A stretch of DNA of 7,230 nucleotides, from contig VXPR01000585.1 of assembly GCA_009839405.1 (NCBI GenBank), positions 1 to 7,230 of the forward strand, given 5' to 3'. The translations under genes were made by a program, and so were the position numbers. This DNA comes from Gammaproteobacteria bacterium (GTDB lineage Bacteria > Pseudomonadota > Gammaproteobacteria > Pseudomonadales > Azotimanducaceae). The notes beneath the pieces were generated by a model. It saw only the letters and a program-made list of their open reading frames with translations, searched no databases and was not told the DNA's origin. Position 1 is the stretch's first letter. Each line of letters opens with the position of its first letter. Positions 1 through 5,350 of this stretch are shown piece by piece.

Positions 1-7
1 AAGGCCA

Positions 8-28
8 GCAGTTCGCGCAGCGAACTGC
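8..28. repeat. 8-bp perfect hairpin, left edge
   Basis: Bases 8-15 (gcagttcg) pair perfectly with 21-28 (cgaactgc) across a five-base loop (cgcag). It is the first of a run of hairpins between position 1 and about 190. No T-run follows on either strand, so it is not a standard intrinsic terminator. It could be the edge of a structured repeat that begins outside the window. Confidence 0.6.
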
Positions 29-31
29 CAA

Positions 32-49
32 CGCGCCCGCAAGGGCGCG
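32..49. repeat. 7-bp hairpin with GCAA loop
   Basis: Bases 32-38 (cgcgccc) pair with 43-49 (gggcgcg) across the loop gcaa at 39-42. Read as + strand RNA, GCAA is a GNRA tetraloop, a common stable loop in structured RNAs. It lies only three bases after the previous hairpin. Whether the region is transcribed in this direction is unknown. Confidence 0.6.
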
Positions 50-84
50 CTAGCGACCCTTCGGACTTGGCAATGGGCGGCTCC

Positions 85-187
85 TCGGAGGGAAGGCATC
101 CTGCCTTCCCTGCGCCGTGAGGCGCGCTGTCTGCGCTTGCCGAAAACGCCTATCGGCGTTAGGGAAGGCAGGATGCCTTCCCTCCGA
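85..187. repeat. Symmetric multi-hairpin inverted-repeat element (REP/BIME- or MITE-like)
   Basis: Bases 85-111 are the exact reverse complement of 161-187, giving 27-bp perfect arms around a 49-base centre. Each arm is itself a hairpin: agggaaggca and tgccttccct flank a three-base loop, at 161-170/174-183 in the right arm and as the mirror image in the left. The centre holds two more hairpins: gcgcc-gtga-ggcgc at 112-125, whose GTGA loop is GNRA-type on the + strand, and aacgcc-tatc-ggcgtt at 145-160. The element can therefore fold as one long stem topped by two hairpins, or as four local hairpins. Paired palindromes of this kind are typical of intergenic REP/BIME elements and small non-autonomous MITEs. 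I cannot assign a family, and no transposase or RAYT gene is in the window. It lies just past the 3' end of the minus-strand cupin gene and could act as an mRNA stabiliser or terminator for it. Confidence 0.75.
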
Positions 188-261
188 AGGCCCCACGGCC
201 AAGCCCGACAGCAAGGGGGGAGTGACAGGAGGGGCCTCACTTGGGTGACGTCGATCGGACT

Positions 262-765
262 TCATAGGCGGATGAATGACTCCCTCGTTAGGCCAACGAG
301 CTTGTCTTGTCCGGGATACGGAGTCCCGTCTTTGTGAACGAATCGACCGTCGGAGTTGGCACTCATCATGTCGACGTCGGAGCAGGTCGTAAGGTCATCA
401 GGTTGGCGCGAACCGATTTCCAGATAGCTGGCTGCGGCGTCGGTTTTGTTGATCATGTGATGGCCATCGCCAGTGCCCTTGGGAAACGCCGCGCAATCGC
501 CTGCGTAGAGCACGGTTTCGCCGCCGTCCTCGATCAGCGTTAGTTCGCCCTGCAGGACGTATACGAACTCGTCCTCATGGGAGTGCCAATGGCGCTGGCT
601 TGACCAGTTTCCAGGTGGCAGGTGCACGAGATTGACCCCGAAGTCACTGAGTCCGCCAGCGTCGCCGAGCCACTGCCGCATGCGTTCCGAACAGGGGGCA
701 TTGAACTCCGGCGGATAGATGGTCCCCTTGCTTCTCGGAACGCGGGGTAGGTCGACCTTGGGCAT
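262..765 (-). CDS. Single-domain cupin protein
   Basis: This is a 167-residue protein with one conserved beta-barrel cupin domain that probably binds a metal; its substrate or ligand is unknown. Cupin motif 1 is clear: His59, His61, Glu66 and Gly73 in the HxH(x)4E(x)6G pattern (RHWHSHEDEFVYVLQG). Motif 2 follows as G89, P95-K-G97, His102 and Asn106, with a spacing slightly longer than the classical consensus. Three histidines and one glutamate are the usual metal ligands. The C-terminal stretch HKDGTPYP (144-151) resembles the tail of a widespread family of small cupins often annotated only as 'cupin domain-containing protein'. The reading frame stays open upstream to an ATG at 858. I chose the ATG at 765 because GAGG lies five bases before it and the MPKVDLPRVPRSKG N-terminus fits the family. 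The gene is divergent from leuC. It could be an enzyme, a sugar or small-molecule binder, or a regulatory cupin; the sequence does not decide. Confidence 0.85.
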   Translation of the reverse strand: MPKVDLPRVPRSKGTIYPPEFNAPCSERMRQWLGDAGGLSDFGVNLVHLPPGNWSSQRHWHSHEDEFVYVLQGELTLIEDGGETVLYAGDCAAFPKGTGDGHHMINKTDAAASYLEIGSRQPDDLTTCSDVDMMSANSDGRFVHKDGTPYPGQDKLVGLTRESFIRL

Positions 766-912
766 GTGAACCTCGGGCACGTTGGCCCCATGACCATACC
801 GTAGGGAGCGATGCATGGCCGGAGACGCCCCCGCCCCTGCGAGGCTCGCTACGCGCATTCATGGATGATCCGGGCTAGCATTGCCAGCCTGACGATGCGG
901 GGCGCGAGCGGC
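766..912. other. Divergent intergenic region between the cupin gene and leuC
   Basis: This 147-base stretch must hold the start signals of the cupin gene on the minus strand and probably those of leuC. I found no convincing -35/-10 pair on either strand. There is no run of leucine codons or small leader ORF suggesting attenuation of leuC. A short imperfect dyad (gctagcattgccagc, 875-889) could be an operator, but this is weak. Confidence 0.35.
771..774 (-). promoter_or_regulatory. Ribosome binding site deciding the cupin start
   Basis: On the minus strand GAGG lies five bases upstream of the ATG at 765-763. This Shine-Dalgarno match supports the shorter 167-residue reading over the 198-residue one starting at 858. 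Confidence 0.6.
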
Positions 913-2328
913 GTGGCCGGGAAGACTCTCTACGACAAGGTTTGGGATGCTCATGCCGTTGCCGAGCGCGACGATGGCATGACGCTGCTCTACATCGACC
1001 GGCATCTCTTGCACGAGGTTACCTCGCCCCAGGCGTTCGAGGGATTGGAGCTTGCCGGGCGCCAGCCGTGGCGGCTTGACGCCAACCTTGCAACTCCCGA
1101 TCACAACCTGCCCACCACGAACCGCGCCGCCGGCATCGGCGGCATCGTCGACGAGATCGCGCGCACGCAGGTAATTGCGCTCGACGACAATTGCCGTCGC
1201 TTTGGCATTCGCCAGTTTGAGATGACGGACCCCCGCCAAGGCATCGTGCATGTGGTGGGGCCAGAACAGGGCGCGACGCTACCGGGCATGACCATCGTCT
1301 GCGGCGACTCGCACACGTCAACCCACGGCGCTTTCGCCGCACTCGCGCAAGGGATCGGCACGTCGGACGTAGAGCACGTGCTGGCGACGCAATGTCTCGC
1401 CCAGCGCAAGGCCGGCAACATGCGGGTAACGGCGACGGGACGGCTCGCGCGGGGAGTGACCAGCAAGGACCTGATCCTCGCCATCATCCGCCACATCGGC
1501 ACCGCCGGCGCCACCGGGCACACCATCGAGTTCGCCGGCAGCGCGGTGCGGGCACTGTCGATGGAAGCGCGCATGACGCTGTGCAACATGTCCATCGAGG
1601 CGGGAGGTCGGGCGGGAATGGTGGCGGTGGACGACACCACCATCGAATACCTGCGCGGGCGTCCGTTCGCGCCGTCCGGCGAAATGCTCGGGGAGGCAGA
1701 GGCGCATTGGCGTGGCCTTGTATCCGACCCCGACGCCGAGTTCGACCGCGCAGCCGAGTTGGATGCATCGTCACTCTCGCCGCAGGTGTCGTGGGGTACA
1801 TCGCCGGAGCTCGTGCTCGGCATCGACGAGGCAGTGCCTTCACCGGAAGCCTTCGACGAACCTGCCCGTCGGGAACTGTGCGAGCGCGCCCTCGCATACA
1901 TGGACCTTGTCCCTGGCACGCCCATTCGCGACGTGGCGCTGGACCGCGTCTTCATCGGCTCCTGCACCAACGCCCGCATCGAGGACTTGCGAGCCGCCGC
2001 CACCGTCGTAAAAGGGCGACGCGTTGCGTCGTCGATCCGCGAGGCCCTGGTGGTTCCGGGCTCCGGGCTCGTCAAGCGACAGGCGGAGGCGGAAGGGCTC
2101 GATGCCGTGTTCCGCGAAGCCGGCTTCGAGTGGCGCGACGCTGGCTGCTCGATGTGCCTCGCCATGAACGACGACCGGCTCTATCCCGGCGAGCGCTGCG
2201 CTTCCACCTCCAACCGCAACTTCGAAGGCCGGCAAGGGCATCTTGGCCGCACGCACCTAGTCAGTCCGGCCATGGCCGCCGCGGCGGCGGTGAATGGCCG
2301 CTTTGCCGATGTGCGGGAGTATCTGTGA
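913..2328 (+). CDS. leuC: 3-isopropylmalate dehydratase large subunit
   Basis: LeuC is the iron-sulfur subunit of isopropylmalate isomerase. Together with LeuD it converts 2-isopropylmalate to 3-isopropylmalate in cytoplasmic leucine synthesis. The 471-residue product is the usual length. The N-terminus AGKTLYDKVWDAH, the block TPDHNLPTTNR, the active-site segment GDSHTSTHGA (131-140) and a full aconitase fold are recognisable. The three [4Fe-4S] cysteines are Cys351 in IGSCTNARIEDL and Cys412/Cys415 in GCSMCLAMN. The frame stays open back to ATG codons at 811, 865 and 895. I chose GTG at 913 because it places Met at the family position directly before AGKTLYDK, whereas the upstream 34 residues look like translated non-coding DNA and overlap the cupin gene's upstream region. 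The Shine-Dalgarno sequence before this GTG is poor, so ATG 895 remains possible. The stop overlaps the leuD start by one base. Confidence 0.96.
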   Translation: MAGKTLYDKVWDAHAVAERDDGMTLLYIDRHLLHEVTSPQAFEGLELAGRQPWRLDANLATPDHNLPTTNRAAGIGGIVDEIARTQVIALDDNCRRFGIRQFEMTDPRQGIVHVVGPEQGATLPGMTIVCGDSHTSTHGAFAALAQGIGTSDVEHVLATQCLAQRKAGNMRVTATGRLARGVTSKDLILAIIRHIGTAGATGHTIEFAGSAVRALSMEARMTLCNMSIEAGGRAGMVAVDDTTIEYLRGRPFAPSGEMLGEAEAHWRGLVSDPDAEFDRAAELDASSLSPQVSWGTSPELVLGIDEAVPSPEAFDEPARRELCERALAYMDLVPGTPIRDVALDRVFIGSCTNARIEDLRAAATVVKGRRVASSIREALVVPGSGLVKRQAEAEGLDAVFREAGFEWRDAGCSMCLAMNDDRLYPGERCASTSNRNFEGRQGHLGRTHLVSPAMAAAAAVNGRFADVREYL

Positions 2329-2969
2329 TGCAAGCCTTCGACACCCACACAGGACTGGTGGTGCCGCTCGACCGCGCCAACGTCGACACCGACCAGATCA
2401 TTCCGAAGCAGTTCCTGAAGTCGATCCGCCGCACCGGCTTTGGCGACAACCTGTTCGACGCCTGGCGCTTTCGCGACGAAGGCGACATGACCAAGACGGC
2501 CAACGAGCGCGAGATCAACCGCGACTTCGTCCTCAACGAGCCGCGTTACCAAGGCGCCAGCGTGTTGGTGACGCGCACCAACTTCGGCTGCGGTTCCAGC
2601 CGCGAGCACGCCGTCTGGGCGCTGCTCGAATACGGCTTCCGCTGCATCATCGCGCCGAGCTTCGCGGACATCTTCTCCGGCAACTCCCTGCAGAACGGCC
2701 TGCTCTTGGTGACGCTCCCGGACGAGGTGGTGGGCCAGTTGATCGAACGGGCGCAAACGGTGCCGGAGTTCTCGCTCACGGTGGATCTGCCGAAGCAGAC
2801 GATTGCCGGCGACGGCTTCGCAGCGTCCTTTGACATCGAGCCCGAGCGCAAGCGCCTTTTGGCGGAAGGACTCGACGAGATTGCCCAGACGCTGCGCTAC
2901 GCCGACGCCATCCGCGCCTTCGAGGAAGCACACCGACATCGGATGCCTTGGGTGTTCGACGAGACCTGA
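2328..2969 (+). CDS. leuD: 3-isopropylmalate dehydratase small subunit
   Basis: LeuD is the small subunit of the LeuCD isomerase and supplies the mobile swivel domain of the aconitase fold. At 213 residues it matches bacterial LeuD. Diagnostic segments are VPLDRANVDTDQIIPKQFLK (12-31), NFGCGSSREHA (85-95) and APSFADIFSGNSLQNGLL (109-126). The ATG at 2328 shares its A with the leuC stop (TGATG), and GGGAG at 2315-2319 inside leuC lies eight bases before it, so the two subunits are probably made by coupled translation in equal amounts. The frame continues open far upstream inside leuC, but that extension is a shadow of leuC. No intrinsic terminator with a T-run follows; an imperfect hairpin lies 40 bases past the stop. 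Confidence 0.97.
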   Translation: MQAFDTHTGLVVPLDRANVDTDQIIPKQFLKSIRRTGFGDNLFDAWRFRDEGDMTKTANEREINRDFVLNEPRYQGASVLVTRTNFGCGSSREHAVWALLEYGFRCIIAPSFADIFSGNSLQNGLLLVTLPDEVVGQLIERAQTVPEFSLTVDLPKQTIAGDGFAASFDIEPERKRLLAEGLDEIAQTLRYADAIRAFEEAHRHRMPWVFDET

Positions 2970-3008
2970 ACGGTCGACGCTGACGTACGCACCGGAACGT
3001 AACGAGCC

Positions 3009-3037
3009 TCGGAAGGACGGCAGAGTACCTTCCCTCA
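3009..3037. repeat. Imperfect hairpin resembling half of the 85-187 repeat
   Basis: GGAAGGAC (3011-3018) pairs with GTACCTTCC (3025-3033) with one bulged A, around the loop ggcaga. On the minus strand the segment begins gagggaagg and continues through a tctgcc core to ccttcc, closely paralleling the arms of the inverted repeat at 85-187 (gagggaagg, catcctgcc, ttccc). I read it as a degenerate half-copy of the same repeat family. It sits about 40 bases after leuD, and without a T-run it could stabilise the 3' end of leuCD mRNA rather than terminate it. Confidence 0.45.
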
Positions 3038-3158
3038 CATTGAGCAGCCTCCTCCCCGCGAGACGGGCCCATGTTTGGGTGGTGGGGGAAGCTGCCATGC
3101 TCTTCCCGCGCCAGCGATTCGGCGTCCTCGGCAATGTGGGAACTCCAAGGCCCTCGCT

Positions 3159-3187
3159 TTGGTCGTGTCTGCGTTGCGCCGTAAAAT
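3159..3187 (+). promoter_or_regulatory. Candidate sigma-70 promoter for leuB operon
   Basis: A -35 box TTGGTC (3159-3164) and a -10 box TAAAAT (3182-3187, one mismatch to TATAAT) are separated by exactly 17 bases. Transcription would start near 3194, giving a leader of about 49 bases before leuB. The -10 lies in a locally AT-rich patch of an otherwise GC-rich gap. The -35 matches only at TTG, so activity could be modest or activator-assisted. Confidence 0.5.
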
Positions 3188-3220
3188 GTAGATTGATGCC
3201 GCGCCTCTTTTGGCGTAACT

Positions 3221-3232
3221 CTCCCTTTGGAG
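3221..3232 (+). promoter_or_regulatory. leuB Shine-Dalgarno within a small hairpin
   Basis: GGAG at 3229-3232 is the only plausible ribosome binding site before the leuB ATG at 3243, ten bases away. It can pair with CTCC at 3221-3224 across a CTTT loop. A second small hairpin (cgcc 3202-3205 with ggcg 3212-3215) lies just upstream in the predicted leader. With four-base stems, any masking of the site would be weak. Confidence 0.35.
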
Positions 3233-3242
3233 CCCTGACGAA

Positions 3243-4334
3243 ATGGACAAGCGCGTATTGGTGATCCCCGGCGACGGGATCGGCGCGGAAGTCATGCCAC
3301 ACGTGCTGCGGGTGCTGCGGGCATTGCAGTTGCCGCTCGCCTTTGACGAGGCGGACATGGGGGGCGTGGCCATCGACCGCCACGGCACGCCGTTGCCTGC
3401 GGACACATTGGCGGCAGCGCGCGATTCGGATGCCGTGCTGCTAGGCGCCGTGGGCGGGCCGAAATGGGACGACCTGCCCATGACGGAGCGCCCGGAGAAG
3501 GGCCTGCTCGGCATGCGGGAAGGGCTGGACCTCTTCGCTAACCTGCGCCCGGCAACGCTGTTCGCATCGCTCGCCGGAGCCTCTTCACTGAAGGCAGAGC
3601 TGGTGGCGGACCTCGACATCCTCATCGTCCGCGAGCTCACCGGCGGCATCTACTTCGGCGAACCAAGGGGGGTGGAAGTCGGCAACGGCGGTCGGCGGGG
3701 CTTCAACACCTATGTCTATGAGGAGCGCGAGATCGCCCGCATCGCGCGCGTCGCCTTCGAACTCGCGCAGAAGCGCGGCGGCCGGCTGTGCTCGGTGGAC
3801 AAGGCCAACGTGCTCGAAGTGACGCAGCTTTGGCGCGAGGTAGTGACGGAGGTTCACGCCGACTATGCCGATGTTGAGCTGAGCCACCTCTACGTGGACA
3901 ACGCCGCCATGCAGCTCGTGCGGGCGCCGAAGCAGTTCGATGTGGTGGTCACCGGCAACATGTTCGGCGACATCCTCTCGGACGTGGCGGCCATGCTCAC
4001 CGGCTCGCTTGGCATGTTGCCTTCGGCCTCGCTGAACGCGCACGGCCAGGGAATGTTCGAGCCGGTGCACGGCAGTGCGCCCGACATCGCCGGGCAAAAC
4101 GTCGCGAATCCGCTGGCCACCATCCTCTCGGCGGCGATGATGCTGCGCTACAGCCTGGAAGACGCACCGGCGGCAGAGCGCCTTGAAGGTGCCGTGCAGA
4201 TGGTGCTGGCGAGTGGGCTGCGCACGGCGGACATCCTGCCGGGAGCAGACGTCGGCAGCCTGCGGCGGGTGGGAACCGACGAAATGGCAGATGCGGTGAT
4301 CGCCGCCCTGGACGCGGCTACGGAGACACCCTGA
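3243..4334 (+). CDS. leuB: 3-isopropylmalate dehydrogenase
   Basis: LeuB oxidises and decarboxylates 3-isopropylmalate to 2-ketoisocaproate with NAD+ and a divalent metal, the last leucine-specific step before transamination. The 363-residue product is full length. It opens with VLVIPGDGIG and carries the substrate arginines Arg92, Arg102 and Arg130, the catalytic pair Tyr137 (GGIYFGEPRG) and Lys187 (VDKANVLEV), the metal-binding aspartates Asp219, Asp243 and Asp247 (NMFGDILSD), and the nucleotide-site segment EPVHGSAPDIAGQNVANP (273-290). After Asp247 many relatives have Glu where this one has Val; other functional LeuB proteins vary there too, so this is not a lesion. The ATG at 3243 is supported by GGAG ten bases upstream and by the family N-terminus. 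The stop overlaps asd by one base (TGATG). A candidate promoter lies about 55 bases upstream. Confidence 0.98.
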   Translation: MDKRVLVIPGDGIGAEVMPHVLRVLRALQLPLAFDEADMGGVAIDRHGTPLPADTLAAARDSDAVLLGAVGGPKWDDLPMTERPEKGLLGMREGLDLFANLRPATLFASLAGASSLKAELVADLDILIVRELTGGIYFGEPRGVEVGNGGRRGFNTYVYEEREIARIARVAFELAQKRGGRLCSVDKANVLEVTQLWREVVTEVHADYADVELSHLYVDNAAMQLVRAPKQFDVVVTGNMFGDILSDVAAMLTGSLGMLPSASLNAHGQGMFEPVHGSAPDIAGQNVANPLATILSAAMMLRYSLEDAPAAERLEGAVQMVLASGLRTADILPGADVGSLRRVGTDEMADAVIAALDAATETP

Positions 4335-5350
4335 TGGAACCAATGAACGTCGCGATCGCCGGCGCCACTGGCGCCGTGGGCGAGGCGATGCGCGAAATTC
4401 TCGAAGCGCGGGAGTTCCCCGTGGCCGAACTCCACTTGCTGGCGTCGGAACGGTCTGCCGGCAAGCGCTTGCAGTTCCACGGCAAGTCCATCGCGGTGCA
4501 GGTACTCGACGACTTCGACTTCGATGGCGTCCAGGTGGCGTTCTTCTCCGCTGGCGGCGGCATCTCCGCCGATCATGCCCCACGCGCCGCCGACGCCGGC
4601 GCCGTGGTGATAGACAACACCTCCAAGTTCCGCATGGAGGAAGGCATCCCGCTGGTGGTGCCGGAAGTGAATCCGCACCGCATCGTTGACGGTCTCGGCA
4701 CCAACATCATCGCCAATCCGAATTGCTCGACAATTCAGATGACCGTGGCGCTGAAGCCCATCTACGACGCCGTCGGCATCGAACGCGTGAATGTGGCTAC
4801 CTACCAAGCGGTGTCTGGTGCTGGCACAACCGGCATCCAAGAGCTCGCGGGACAAACCGCCAACCTCCTGAACGGCAAGCCGGTGGACGAGTTCACCGCC
4901 CATCCGGTGCAGATCGCCTTCAACGCGGTCGCGAACGCCTGGGACACGCTGGACAACGGCTTCACCGTCGAGGAAGTGAAGATGGTGGAGGAGACCCGGA
5001 AGATCTTCGAGGACGACGACCTCAAGGTGAACCCCACCTGCGTGCGGGTACCGGTGTTCTACGGCCATTCCGAGGCGGTGCACATCGAAACCCGCGACCC
5101 CATCTCGCCAGCCGATGCCCGCGATCTGCTCCATGCGGCCGAGGGCGTCGTGGTGGTGGACGACATGGACGCCGCCTGCCCCAATCCGGTGGACCATTCC
5201 GCTGGTGAAGACCCCGTCTTCGTGGGTCGCATTCGCCAAGACTTGAGCCACGAGCGCGGCCTGAACCTGTGGGTGGTGTCGGACAACGTGCGCAAGGGTG
5301 CCGCTCTCAACAGCATCCAAATCGCAGAACGGCTGCAAGAGTTGCTCTGA
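4334..5350 (+). CDS. asd: Aspartate-semialdehyde dehydrogenase
   Basis: Asd reduces aspartyl-4-phosphate to aspartate-4-semialdehyde with NADPH, the branch point to diaminopimelate/lysine, threonine and methionine. The protein has 338 residues, typical for the shorter bacterial class. The NADP-binding loop is GATGAVGEAM (10-19), the catalytic cysteine is Cys131 in NPNCSTIQM, the downstream YQAVSGAGTTGIQEL block (157-171) is conserved, and the catalytic histidine is His245 in RVPVFYGHSEAV. The C-terminus has LWVVSDNVRKGAALNSIQIAE (312-332). The start at 4334 shares its A with the leuB stop and has GGAG (4322-4325) eight bases before it; an internal ATG three codons later is an alternative. A single asd copy sits directly between leuB and the fimV-like gene, without the extra semialdehyde-dehydrogenase-like gene found here in some Pseudomonas. 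Its stop overlaps the next gene by one base. Confidence 0.98.
   Translation: MEPMNVAIAGATGAVGEAMREILEAREFPVAELHLLASERSAGKRLQFHGKSIAVQVLDDFDFDGVQVAFFSAGGGISADHAPRAADAGAVVIDNTSKFRMEEGIPLVVPEVNPHRIVDGLGTNIIANPNCSTIQMTVALKPIYDAVGIERVNVATYQAVSGAGTTGIQELAGQTANLLNGKPVDEFTAHPVQIAFNAVANAWDTLDNGFTVEEVKMVEETRKIFEDDDLKVNPTCVRVPVFYGHSEAVHIETRDPISPADARDLLHAAEGVVVVDDMDAACPNPVDHSAGEDPVFVGRIRQDLSHERGLNLWVVSDNVRKGAALNSIQIAERLQELL

Noticed and set aside
1..190. CRISPR array or tRNA gene in the hairpin-rich left region
   Set aside because: There are no regularly spaced direct repeats; the repeats are inverted and the hairpins do not form a tRNA cloverleaf with T-loop or anticodon-arm signatures.
50..337. Short open frames on both strands across the left-hand repeat region
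   Set aside because: Their peptides are translations of the inverted repeat arms (EGR-PAFP and EGRMPSLRR-like), with no ribosome site and no known family.
766..912. Leucine attenuator or leader peptide before leuC
   Set aside because: There is no short ORF with a run of leucine codons and no paired terminator/antiterminator stems.
1392..2969. Much longer leuD reading beginning inside leuC
   Set aside because: The added segment is Arg-rich out-of-frame leuC translation; the family N-terminus and a ribosome site place the start at 2328.
3086..3107. Hairpin gggaag/cttccc in the leuD-leuB gap as a terminator
   Set aside because: The stem is only six bases with a ten-base loop and no following T-run; chance pairing in GC-rich DNA is likely.
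2181..3383. Minus-strand open frame (400 codons) spanning leuD and the leuD-leuB gap
   Set aside because: Most of it is antisense to leuD, and the part in the gap shows no protein-like features.
3248..4334. Glu-to-Val change right after the metal-binding GDILSD in LeuB as an inactivating lesion
   Set aside because: From memory, the well-studied Thermus LeuB has Leu at this position, and all catalytic and metal residues are present here.
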